Source: Kribbella steppae
GTDB taxonomy: Bacteria > Actinomycetota > Actinomycetes > Propionibacteriales > Kribbellaceae
Length of the DNA stretch: 64,000 bases
Assembly: GCF_004342025.1 (NCBI RefSeq)
Contig: NZ_SLWN01000010.1
Location: 1 to 64,000 of the forward strand
Reading direction: 5' to 3'
Each line of letters begins with the position of its first letter. Positions within the stretch are counted from its first letter, which is position 1. A model generated the notes under the pieces. That model worked only from the letters and a program-made list of their open reading frames with translations. It did not search any database and had not been told where the DNA came from. This document shows, piece by piece, positions 24,065 to 32,292 of the stretch. Made by a program: the position numbers and the translations under genes.

Positions 24065-25653
24065 GCGAGCAGACCTCGATTCCTGCCGACCCCGAGCTCG
24101 ACCCGACCGCGTCGTACGCGACCGACCAGTCGGTTGTCCGCCGGTTGTCGGGGCTGCTCCGCGCCTCGGCCGGGGCCAGGACCACCTACGCGCCGGCGAC
24201 CGGGCAGCCGATCGCGACACTACCCGTGTCCAGCCCGGAAGACGTGGTCGCGGCCGTCCGGTCGGCGCGGCGGACCCAGCAGACCTGGAGGCGGGTGCCG
24301 CTGGCCGAGCGTGCGGCGATCCTGCTGCGGTACCACGACCTGGTTCTGGACCACCGGCACGAGCTCGTGGACCTGGTGATCCTCGAGTCGGGCAAGGCGC
24401 GCAAGCAGGCGTTCGAGGAGGTCGCGCACGTCGCTCTCACCGCCCGCTACTACGGGCGCAAGGCCGCCGAGTTGCTGGAGCCGCAGCGCAAGCTGGGCAT
24501 GTTCCCGATCCTCACCCGGGCCGAGCAACGGTTCGTCCCGAAGGGTGTCGTCGGCATCATCTCGCCGTGGAACTACCCGCTCAGCATGGCGATGGCCGAT
24601 GGTCTTCCGGCCGTGCTCGCCGGTAACACCGTCGTACACAAGCCGGACAGCCAGACCCCGCTGACCGCGCTCCGAGCGATCGAGTTGCTGTACGACGCCG
24701 GGCTGCCGCGCGAGGCCTGGCAGCCGGTGCACGGCGACGGCCCGACCGTCGGCGGCGCGATCATCCAGAACACCGACTACATCTGCTTCACCGGCTCGAC
24801 CCGGACCGGCCGGCTGGTCGCACAGCAGGCCGGCGAGCGGCTGATCGGCTGCAGCCTCGAGCTCGGCGGCAAGAACCCGATGCTCGTACTGCGGGATGCC
24901 GACATCCACCGCGCCGCGGAAGGCGCCGTCCGGGCGTGTTTCTCGAGCGCCGGTCAGTTGTGTGTCTCGATGGAGCGGCTCTACGTCGCCGACCAGGTGT
25001 ACGACGCGTTCGTCACGGCGTTCATCGACCGGGTGAAGAAGATCCGGCTGTCCGCCGGGACCGGCTGGGACGTGGACATGGGGTCGCTGATCTCGAAGGC
25101 GCAGCTGGAGACCGTCACCCGGCACGTCGAGAACGCCCGGTCCAAGGGCGCCGTCGTACTGGCCGGCGGCAAGGCCCGGCCGGATATCGGCCCGCTGTTC
25201 TACGAGCCGACGGTGCTGTCCGGGGTGACGCCGGAGATGGAGTGCTTCGACAACGAGACGTTCGGGCCGGTGGTGTCGATCTACCGGTTCTCCGACGAGT
25301 CCGAGGCGATCCAGCGCGCGAACGAGGGCGAGTACGGGCTCAACGCCAGCGTCTGGACGCGGGACGGCCGGCGCGGCCGGGCGATTGCGGCACAACTGGT
25401 GGCCGGCACGGTCAACGTGAACGAGGCCTACGGCGCGACCTTCGGCTCGATCGACACCCCGATGGGCGGGATGCGGTCCTCCGGGCTCGGCCGCCGTCAG
25501 GGGGTCGAGGGCATCCGCCGGTACGTCGACATGCAGGCGATCGCGACCCAGCGGCTGCTGCCGATCGCGGCCTCGCACGGACTCTCCGACGAGACCTACG
25601 CCGAACTGATGACCGGAGCACTGCGGGTGCTGAAGAAGCTGGGCCGTCCATGA
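24061..25653 (+). CDS. Succinic semialdehyde dehydrogenase (GabD2-like)
   Basis: A 530-aa aldehyde dehydrogenase. The catalytic cysteine is in SSAGQLCVS (about residue 301) and the general base glutamate in LELGGKNP (about residue 267). The NAD(P)-binding and PWNYPL motifs are present. Overall it resembles the NADP-linked succinic semialdehyde dehydrogenase GabD2, which makes succinate from succinic semialdehyde; other aldehydes are possible. A GGTGGAGGA site precedes the ATG. The stop overlaps the start of the GMC oxidoreductase by ATGA. Confidence 0.85.
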   Translation: MSEQTSIPADPELDPTASYATDQSVVRRLSGLLRASAGARTTYAPATGQPIATLPVSSPEDVVAAVRSARRTQQTWRRVPLAERAAILLRYHDLVLDHRHELVDLVILESGKARKQAFEEVAHVALTARYYGRKAAELLEPQRKLGMFPILTRAEQRFVPKGVVGIISPWNYPLSMAMADGLPAVLAGNTVVHKPDSQTPLTALRAIELLYDAGLPREAWQPVHGDGPTVGGAIIQNTDYICFTGSTRTGRLVAQQAGERLIGCSLELGGKNPMLVLRDADIHRAAEGAVRACFSSAGQLCVSMERLYVADQVYDAFVTAFIDRVKKIRLSAGTGWDVDMGSLISKAQLETVTRHVENARSKGAVVLAGGKARPDIGPLFYEPTVLSGVTPEMECFDNETFGPVVSIYRFSDESEAIQRANEGEYGLNASVWTRDGRRGRAIAAQLVAGTVNVNEAYGATFGSIDTPMGGMRSSGLGRRQGVEGIRRYVDMQAIATQRLLPIAASHGLSDETYAELMTGALRVLKKLGRP

Positions 25654-27350
25654 CCTTCGACTACGACGTGCTGGTCATCGGGTCGGGGTTCGGGGGGAGT
25701 GTCAGTGCGCTGCGGTTGACCGAGAAGGGGTACAAGGTCGCCGTACTCGAGGCGGGCGCGCGGTTCGACGACGCCGGGTTCGCGAAGAACTCGTGGGACA
25801 AGAGCCGGTTCCTGTTCGCGCCGAAACTCGGCTGGTACGGCATCCAGCGGATCAGCGCGCTGCGGGACGTGATCATCCTGTCCGGAGCCGGTGTCGGCGG
25901 CGGCAGCCTGGTCTATGCGAACACCCTCTACGAGCCGCTGCCCGCGTTCTACACCGACCGCCAGTGGGCGCACATCACCGACTGGAAGGCCGAGCTCGCG
26001 CCGTTCTACGACCAGGCCAAGCGGATGCTCGGCGTCACGACGTACCCGGGCTTCACTCCGGCCGACGAGGTGATGAAGCAGGTCGCCGACGACATGGGGG
26101 TGGGGGACACGTTCCACCCGACCCCGGTGGGCGTCTTCTTCGGTGAGCCGGGTGTCGAGGTGGACGACCCATACTTCGGTGGCGCCGGCCCGCGTCGGAC
26201 CGGGTGTATCAACTGCGGTGAGTGCATGACCGGCTGCCGGCACAACGCGAAGAACACACTGACCAAGAACTACCTCTACTTGGCCGAGAAGTCCGGCGCC
26301 GAGGTGTACCCGATGACCACGGTGACCTCGGTCGAGCCGCTGCCGGGCGGCGGGTACGCCGTGGACACCCGGCGTACCTCCGACCGCAGGAGCACGCGGC
26401 GGTTCACCGCCCAGCAGGTGGTGTTCGCCGCCTCAGCCCTCGGTACGGCGAAACTGCTGCACCGGCTCCGGGACGAGGGCAAACTGCCCCGGCTGTCCGA
26501 CCGGCTCGGCGTACTGACCCGGACCAACTCCGAATCGTTGCTCGGGGCAATCTCCAGGGACCGCGACGTCGACTACAGCCGCGGCGTCGCGATCACCTCG
26601 TCGTTCCACCCCGACGACATCACCCACATCGAGCCGGTCCGGTACGGCAAGGGCAGCAACGCGATGTCGCTGCTGCAGACCGTGCTGACCGACGGCGACG
26701 GGGACCGGCCGCGGTGGCGGACCTGGCTGCGTGAACTCCGCGTCCAGCGGAAGAACATCCGCCGGCTGTACGACCTGAAGCACTGGTCCGAGCGGACCGT
26801 GATCGCCCTGGTGATGCAGACCGCGGACAACTCGATCACGACGTTCGGCAAGCGGGACCGGCTCGGACGTTGGCGGCTGACCTCGAAACGGGGTCACGGC
26901 GCACCGAACCCGGCCTGGATCCCGGTCGCGAACCAGGTGGTCCGGCGGATGGCGAAGCTGATGAACGGCACCCCGGGCGGCACCATCGGCGAGCCGTTCA
27001 ACGTGCCGATGACGGCGCACTTCATCGGCGGCTGCGCGATCGGCGACTCACCCGAGACCGGCGTGGTGGACCCGTACCACCGGGTCTACGGGTACGACGG
27101 CCTGCACATCCTGGACGGCTCGACCATCTCGGCGAACCTCGGCGTCAACCCGTCGCTGACGATCACCGCCCAGGCGGAACGGGCACTGGCGTTCTGGCCG
27201 AACAAGGGTGCGGACGACGTCCGGCCGGCGATCGGATCGGCGTACCAGCGGGTGCAACCGGTGAAGCCAGGGCATCCCGTCGTACCGGCCGATGCGCCGG
27301 GCGCCTTGCGGTTGCCGATTGTGCCTAAGCAGCCTGTGACGAAGCCGTAA
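25650..27350 (+). CDS. GMC-family FAD oxidoreductase, cholesterol oxidase-like, with ferredoxin-type Cys motif
   Basis: A 566-aa flavoprotein. The FAD fold is VIGSGFGGS (residues 8-16). The C-terminal catalytic segments are HFIGGCAIG and NPSLTITAQAERAL. A CX2CX2CX3C motif (Cys186, 189, 192, 196; NCGECMTGC) suggests an iron-sulfur cluster. It sits where choD lies downstream of guaB3 in mycobacteria. The substrate may be a sterol or another alcohol; coupling to an aldehyde dehydrogenase gene hints at alcohol-to-aldehyde-to-acid oxidation. Confidence 0.82.
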   Translation: MTFDYDVLVIGSGFGGSVSALRLTEKGYKVAVLEAGARFDDAGFAKNSWDKSRFLFAPKLGWYGIQRISALRDVIILSGAGVGGGSLVYANTLYEPLPAFYTDRQWAHITDWKAELAPFYDQAKRMLGVTTYPGFTPADEVMKQVADDMGVGDTFHPTPVGVFFGEPGVEVDDPYFGGAGPRRTGCINCGECMTGCRHNAKNTLTKNYLYLAEKSGAEVYPMTTVTSVEPLPGGGYAVDTRRTSDRRSTRRFTAQQVVFAASALGTAKLLHRLRDEGKLPRLSDRLGVLTRTNSESLLGAISRDRDVDYSRGVAITSSFHPDDITHIEPVRYGKGSNAMSLLQTVLTDGDGDRPRWRTWLRELRVQRKNIRRLYDLKHWSERTVIALVMQTADNSITTFGKRDRLGRWRLTSKRGHGAPNPAWIPVANQVVRRMAKLMNGTPGGTIGEPFNVPMTAHFIGGCAIGDSPETGVVDPYHRVYGYDGLHILDGSTISANLGVNPSLTITAQAERALAFWPNKGADDVRPAIGSAYQRVQPVKPGHPVVPADAPGALRLPIVPKQPVTKP

Positions 27351-27391
27351 CACAACGACAATACTTCCGCACAGTCACCAGGGAAATGAAA

Positions 27392-27423
27392 AAACCTCAG
27401 CACGGATGTGGCTGCTGAGGTTT
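27392..27423 (-). terminator. Intrinsic terminator with T-run on the minus strand
   Basis: Perfect 11-bp stem AAACCTCAGCA/TGCTGAGGTTT with a ten-base loop. On the minus strand it is followed by more T residues, so it is built to stop minus-strand transcription. It could also serve the plus-strand oxidoreductase operon. Confidence 0.75.
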
Positions 27424-27753
27424 CTGAGGTTTTCTGAAAAGTGCCATAAAAGGGAGCAGGTCCCTCAGGAACGTTTCCGCCCAAATCGTTTCCCGAGGGA
27501 CCCACTCAAGCCGGGGTGAGGCGCCCGGCGCTTGGGATCGGGTCACCAGCCACAGCTGGCGACCCGAGCTCTTGGTACCCCACTCTACATCCGATTCCAG
27601 GAGTTTCGAGCTGTCGCAAGTGGTTGTGACCACTCTGCGTGCTGATCGTAATGATCAGCATTTCGTTGCTCCTTGTCACCGGGTGGCGGTCTTCCTTGCG
27701 GTTAACCGCCTCTGCACACATCAACGAGCCCTCTCACAGGGGGTTACGAGGTT

Positions 27754-27783
27754 CCCCGGAAAAATCCAGAAAGTTTCCCGGGG
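27754..27783. promoter_or_regulatory. Inverted repeat upstream of the biotin operon
   Basis: CCCCGGAAA and TTTCCCGGGG separated by eleven bases. It may be an operator or the terminator of an unseen transcript. It does not match the BioQ palindrome I know from corynebacteria. Confidence 0.35.
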
Positions 27784-27899
27784 AGTGCGGAGAGTGGCTG
27801 ACGCAGGTCGGGGCCAGGTGTTCCACGTGACGCCCCTCGCAGAGAGAACCGGCCCGGCTGTCTTACTGTGGGCCGACCGTCAGATGAGGCAGGAGAACG

Positions 27900-28895
27900 A
27901 TGAGCGACATCCTCGAGGTGGCCCGGGCGCAGGTTCTGGAGCAGGGCGTGGGTCTGTCCCAGGAGCAATTGATCGAGGTGCTGCAATCGCCCGACGACCA
28001 ATTGGCCGATCTGCTCGCGCTCGCGCACGACGTACGGGTGAAGTGGTGCGGTGAGGAGGTCGAGGTCGAGGGGATCATCTCGCTGAAGACCGGCGGCTGC
28101 CCGGAGGACTGTCACTTCTGCTCCCAGTCCGGCCAGTTCACCTCGCCGGTCCGTTCGGTCTGGCTGAACATCCCGGAGTTGGTCGAGGCAGCCAAGGAGA
28201 CCGCGAAGACCGGTGCGACCGAGTTCTGCATCGTCGCCGCCGTCCGCGGTCCGGACCAGCGGCTGATGTCCCAGGTGAAGGCCGGTATCGAGGCGATCAA
28301 CGCCGAGGTCGACATCAACATCGCCTGCTCACTCGGCATGCTCACCCAGGAGCAGGTCGACGAGCTCAAGGCGATGGGGGTGCACCGCTACAACCACAAC
28401 CTCGAGTCGGCCCGCTCGTACTTCGGCGACGTCGTCACCACGCACTCCTTCGAGGAGCGCTGGGACACCTGCCTGATGGTCAAGGAGTCCGGCATGGAGC
28501 TATGCTGCGGCGGCCTGGTCGGGATGGGCGAGACCCTCGAGCAGCGCGCCGAGCTGGCCGCGCAGCTGGCCGAGCTGGACCCGCACGAGGTGCCGCTCAA
28601 CTTCCTCAACCCGCGCCCGGGTACGCCGTTCGGCGACATGGAGATCATGGCCGGCAAGGACGCGCTGCGGACCATCGCCGCGTTCCGGCTCGCGATGCCG
28701 CGGACGGTGCTGCGGTACGCCGGCGGCCGCGAGCTGACCCTGGGCGACCTGGGCACCCGCGAGGGCCTGCTCGGCGGTATCAACGCCGTCATCGTCGGCA
28801 ACTACCTGACCACGCTCGGCCGCCCGGCGACCGCCGACCTCGACCTGCTCGCCGAGCTGAAGATGCCGGTGAAGGAACTCCAGAAGACACTGTGA
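27900..28895 (+). CDS. bioB: Biotin synthase
   Basis: A 331-aa radical SAM enzyme that inserts sulfur into dethiobiotin. The radical SAM cluster motif is CPEDCHFCSQS (Cys67, 71, 74). Later cysteines and Arg in YNHNLESA and the LNFLNPRPGTPF segment fit BioB. The ribosome binding site is AGGAG. The stop overlaps the start of bsaP by GTGA. It is the first gene of a five-enzyme biotin operon. Confidence 0.97.
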   Translation: MSDILEVARAQVLEQGVGLSQEQLIEVLQSPDDQLADLLALAHDVRVKWCGEEVEVEGIISLKTGGCPEDCHFCSQSGQFTSPVRSVWLNIPELVEAAKETAKTGATEFCIVAAVRGPDQRLMSQVKAGIEAINAEVDINIACSLGMLTQEQVDELKAMGVHRYNHNLESARSYFGDVVTTHSFEERWDTCLMVKESGMELCCGGLVGMGETLEQRAELAAQLAELDPHEVPLNFLNPRPGTPFGDMEIMAGKDALRTIAAFRLAMPRTVLRYAGGRELTLGDLGTREGLLGGINAVIVGNYLTTLGRPATADLDLLAELKMPVKELQKTL

Positions 28896-29110
28896 ACGGG
28901 TACTGCGGTCATTGCGGCCGGGAACTGGCCGGCAGCAGTCACGAGGACTGCCGCCGGGCCCTTGCGCTGGAGCCGCCCCGCTACTGCGGTGAGTGCCGCC
29001 GCAGGATGATCGTCCAGGTGCACCCGATGGGCTGGTCGGCCCGCTGCTCTGTGCACGGCGAGCTGGATCCTCAGGATGGAGGCGGGAGCGGTGGCAGAGT
29101 CGGTCAGTGA
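28892..29110 (+). CDS. bsaP: Biotin synthase auxiliary protein BsaP
   Basis: A 72-aa cysteine-rich protein encoded directly after bioB. Cysteines 5, 8, 20, 32, 35 and 52 form two CXXC pairs and two single sites, a metal-binding or Fe-S pattern. In mycobacteria the protein of this type and position is required for BioB activity. The first 16 residues read VNGYCGHCGRELAGSS. The GTG start overlaps the bioB stop and the 3' end overlaps bioA by 20 bases. Confidence 0.85.
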   Translation: MNGYCGHCGRELAGSSHEDCRRALALEPPRYCGECRRRMIVQVHPMGWSARCSVHGELDPQDGGGSGGRVGQ

Positions 29111-30437
29111 GTGGTTGCAGCGGGATTCGGAGCGCCTCTGGCATCCGTACTCCTCGTTGAGCGAGCCGTCGCCGGTCCGGCTGGTCCGCGGTGCCGACGG
29201 CGTACGGCTGCGTCTGTCCTCCGGGCCCTCCGGCGAGAGCGGTGACGTTGCCGGTGACGTTGGTGGCACGGTCGAGGTGATCGACGCGATGGCGTCCTGG
29301 TGGTGCATGATCCACGGCTATCGCCACCCGGTGCTCGACGCGGCGGTGAAGAGCCAGGTGGACGACTTCAGTCATGTGATGTTCGGCGGGCTGACGCACG
29401 AGCCCGCGATCCGGCTGGCCGACCGGCTGGTCGAGATCACCCCGGAGCCGCTGCGGCATGTGTTCTTCTGCGACTCCGGTTCGGTCTCGGTCGAGGTCGC
29501 GATCAAGCTCGCCCTGCAGTACCAAGTTGCCCGGGGCAACAGTGGCCGGACCCGGATGCTGACCGTCCGCGGCGGGTATCACGGCGACACGTTCGCGCCG
29601 ATGAGCGTGTGCGACCCGGTGAACGGGATGCACTCGCTTTTCACCGGTGCCCTGAAGGAGCAGGTGTTCGGCCCGCAGCCGCCGGCCGGGTTCGATCGCC
29701 CGGACGACGATCCGGAGTTCCTGGCCTGGGCCGCGGCAGTGTCTGACATCGCCGAGCGGAATGCGGACGGCATCGCCGGGATCATCGTCGAGCCGATCCT
29801 GCAGGGCGCGGGCGGGATGTACCCGTACAGCCCGGCCTGTCTGCGCGTACTGCGTGAACTCGCCGACCGTCACGGCTTCTTGCTGATCCTGGACGAGATC
29901 GCCACCGGCTTCGGCCGGACCGGGACGATGTTCGCCTCCGAGCACGCGGGGATCGACCCCGACATCCTCTGCATCGGCAAGGCGCTGACCGGCGGCTACC
30001 TCTCGATGGCCGCGACCTTGTGTACGACGGACGTCGCGCACACCGTCTCGAACGGTCCGGGCGGTGCACTGATGCACGGCCCGACCTTCATGGCGAACCC
30101 GCTGGCCTGCTCGGTCGCGCTGGCCTCGATCGATCTGCTGCTGTCCCAGGACTGGGCCGGCCGGGTCGCGCAGATCTCCGCGGGTTTATCGGCCGGCCTG
30201 GCGCCGGCGGCGTCGATGCCAGGGGTCAAGGACGTCCGCGTGATCGGTGCGGTCGGCGTCGTACAGCTGGGCGGTCCGGTCGACATGAAGCGGATGACGG
30301 AGGCCGTACTGCGCCGGGGAGTGTGGGTCCGGCCGTTCCGCGATCTGGTCTACACGATGCCGCCGTACATCTGTACCGACGAGGAGATCGCGACCATCGG
30401 CGCCGCAATCACGGGTGCTGTGCAGGAGGTCGGCTGA
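29091..30437 (+). CDS. bioA: Adenosylmethionine-8-amino-7-oxononanoate aminotransferase
   Basis: A 448-aa PLP aminotransferase that converts KAPA to DAPA using SAM as amino donor. The PLP lysine is Lys297 (CIGKALTGGY). WHPYSSL near the N-terminus and LADRLVEI/FFCDSGSVSVEVA are BioA signatures. GTG 29091 is favoured by a GGAGGCGGGAG site; an in-frame ATG 29076 lacks a good site. The stop shares one base with the bioF start. Confidence 0.96.
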   Translation: MAESVSEWLQRDSERLWHPYSSLSEPSPVRLVRGADGVRLRLSSGPSGESGDVAGDVGGTVEVIDAMASWWCMIHGYRHPVLDAAVKSQVDDFSHVMFGGLTHEPAIRLADRLVEITPEPLRHVFFCDSGSVSVEVAIKLALQYQVARGNSGRTRMLTVRGGYHGDTFAPMSVCDPVNGMHSLFTGALKEQVFGPQPPAGFDRPDDDPEFLAWAAAVSDIAERNADGIAGIIVEPILQGAGGMYPYSPACLRVLRELADRHGFLLILDEIATGFGRTGTMFASEHAGIDPDILCIGKALTGGYLSMAATLCTTDVAHTVSNGPGGALMHGPTFMANPLACSVALASIDLLLSQDWAGRVAQISAGLSAGLAPAASMPGVKDVRVIGAVGVVQLGGPVDMKRMTEAVLRRGVWVRPFRDLVYTMPPYICTDEEIATIGAAITGAVQEVG

Positions 30438-31558
30438 TGCTCGAGGAATGGCTCGCCCCGAAGGCCGCCGCGTTGGAGTCGCGCGGACTCACCCGTCGAC
30501 TCCGGGCGCGCGCGGCCGATGAACGGCTGATCGACCTGGCGGGCAACGACTATCTTGGTCTGGCGTCCGATCCCCGGGTGATCGAGGCCGCGGCTGACGC
30601 CGTACGCGTGTGGGGGACCGGCTCGACAGCTTCCCGGTTGGTCACCGGTACGACGGCTTTGCACGAGGAGATCGAGTCGTCGCTGGCTGACTACGTGGGC
30701 CAGGAATCCGCGCTGGTGTTCTCGTCCGGATACCTCGCCAACCTCGGCGTGGTCACCGCACTTGGCGGCCCCGGCACGCTCCTGGTGTCCGACGAGCACG
30801 TCCACGCGTCGCTCGTCGATGCCTGCCGGTTGTCCCGCTCCCGCGTCGAGATCGTCCCGCACAACGACGTCGATGCGGTCACCAAGGTCCTTGCCGAGCG
30901 CAACGAGCCGCACGCGGTGGTGATGACGGAATCGGTCTTCAGCGTCCTCAGCGACGCGGCCCCACTGACCGAACTGGCCGCCGCCGCCCGCGCGCACGAC
31001 GCCGTACTGCTGGTCGACGAGGCCCACGGCCTGGGCGTCACCGGCGAAGGTCGCGGCTCGGTCCACGCCGCCGGCCTCGCCGGTCTCGACCACGTCATCG
31101 TCACGATGACGTTGTCCAAGGCAATGGCTTCCCAAGGTGGCGTCGTGCTGGGGCCGGCCTTGGTGCGTGCGCACCTGATCAACCGGGCGCGGTCGTTCAT
31201 CTACGACACCGGTCTCAACCCGGCGGCCTGTGCCGCTGCGCTCGCGGCCCTTCAGGTGTTGAAGAATGAGCCCGAGCGGCCGCTCGCGATCCACACTGCC
31301 ACGGCCCGGCTTGCGTCGGCCTGCGACGTTCCCGCTGCCTCCGGGCCGGTTGTCTCCGTGCCGATGCCTGGACCTCGCGAGACCGTGCAGGCCGCTGAGC
31401 TCTGCCTGGCCGGCGGTGTCCGGGTCGGCAGCTTCCGGCCGCCTTCGGTGCCGGACGGCATCTCGCGTCTTCGGCTGACCGCGCACGCCGGCCTCACCGA
31501 CGCCGACCTCGACCAGGCCTGCGACGTCATCAGCCGCGCCATCCAGGACGTCTCGTGA
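30437..31558 (+). CDS. bioF: 8-amino-7-oxononanoate synthase
   Basis: A 373-aa PLP enzyme of the alpha-oxoamine synthase family. It joins pimeloyl thioester and alanine to make KAPA. The PLP lysine is Lys228 (TLSKAMASQGG). NDYLGLASDP and DEAHGLGVTG are family motifs. ATG 30437 overlaps the bioA stop by one base, and the GTG of bioD overlaps its stop. Confidence 0.96.
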   Translation: MLEEWLAPKAAALESRGLTRRLRARAADERLIDLAGNDYLGLASDPRVIEAAADAVRVWGTGSTASRLVTGTTALHEEIESSLADYVGQESALVFSSGYLANLGVVTALGGPGTLLVSDEHVHASLVDACRLSRSRVEIVPHNDVDAVTKVLAERNEPHAVVMTESVFSVLSDAAPLTELAAAARAHDAVLLVDEAHGLGVTGEGRGSVHAAGLAGLDHVIVTMTLSKAMASQGGVVLGPALVRAHLINRARSFIYDTGLNPAACAAALAALQVLKNEPERPLAIHTATARLASACDVPAASGPVVSVPMPGPRETVQAAELCLAGGVRVGSFRPPSVPDGISRLRLTAHAGLTDADLDQACDVISRAIQDVS

Positions 31559-32292
31559 CCAAGGTCCTCATCGTCACCGGCACCGACACCGGCGTAGGCA
31601 AAACCATCGCCACCGCAGCCCTCGCCACCATTTACGCCGGCGCCGCGCTTCGCGCGGGTAGCGGGGTTGTGGGTGCCGCGCTCAACGTGGGTGGAGCGGG
31701 CGCGCACCGTGGGTCGTCCGTCGCGGTGGTCAAGCCGGCTCAGACCGGCGTCACGCCGGACGAGCCAGGTGATCTCGCCGAGATCAAGCGCCTGACCGGC
31801 CTCACCGACCTGCACGAAGGCATCCGCCTCCACGACCCGCTGGCGCCGACCACGGCCGCCCGCCGGGAAGGTGTTCCACTCCCGACGGTCGAGGCTCAGG
31901 CCAAGTTCATCGACGACCTGGCGACCACTCGGGACACCGTCCTGGTCGAGGGCGCCGGCGGCCTGTTGGTCGGCCTGGACGAGGACGGCCGGGGCCTCGC
32001 CGAACTCGCCGCTGCGTTGAGCGCACCCTTCGCCTTCGTCGTGGTGACCCGCTCCGGCCTCGGCACCCTCAACCACACCGGGCTGACCATCCAAGCTCTC
32101 CGGGCCCGCGGGCTACCCATCGACGGTCTGATCATCGGCTCCTGGCCCGCAGAGCCTGACCTGGCCGAGCAGTGCAACCTCGAGGACCTCCCCGTGACCA
32201 CCGGCGTCCCGGTGATCGGCCGGATCCCGGCCAACGCTGGCCGGCTCGATCGGGCCGCCTTCACCGGCGCCGCGCCCGGCTGGTTCACATGA
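31555..32292 (+). CDS. bioD: Dethiobiotin synthetase
   Basis: A 245-aa ATPase that closes the ureido ring of DAPA with CO2 to give dethiobiotin. The P-loop is TGTDTGVGKT (residues 8-16). KPAQTG and EGAGGLLVGL are typical. The GTG overlaps bioF by four bases and the stop overlaps the P450 start by ATGA. All catalytic steps from pimeloyl thioester to biotin are thus in this operon. Confidence 0.95.
   Translation: MTKVLIVTGTDTGVGKTIATAALATIYAGAALRAGSGVVGAALNVGGAGAHRGSSVAVVKPAQTGVTPDEPGDLAEIKRLTGLTDLHEGIRLHDPLAPTTAARREGVPLPTVEAQAKFIDDLATTRDTVLVEGAGGLLVGLDEDGRGLAELAAALSAPFAFVVVTRSGLGTLNHTGLTIQALRARGLPIDGLIIGSWPAEPDLAEQCNLEDLPVTTGVPVIGRIPANAGRLDRAAFTGAAPGWFT

Larger units (their letters stand above)
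27351..27899. other. Long intergenic region with strong secondary structure
   Basis: 549 bases of lower GC content before the biotin operon. On the minus strand it contains a chain of hairpins: GCTGATC/GATCAGC near 27640-27660, AGTGGT/ACCACT near 27620, a 12-bp CGGGTCGCCAGC stem near 27538-27570, and GGTCCCTC/GAGGGACC at about 27460-27503. It ends at a terminator with T-run (27392-27423). Two small minus-strand ORFs (78 and 72 codons) overlap the same DNA but resemble no family I know. A perfect palindrome GCGGTTAACCGC lies at 27698-27709 and a near-perfect inverted repeat at 27754-27783. Confidence 0.5.

Noticed and set aside
27460..27570. Hairpins considered as tmRNA, RNase P RNA, a T-box or a known riboswitch
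   Set aside because: None of the conserved sequence hallmarks of those RNAs could be found.
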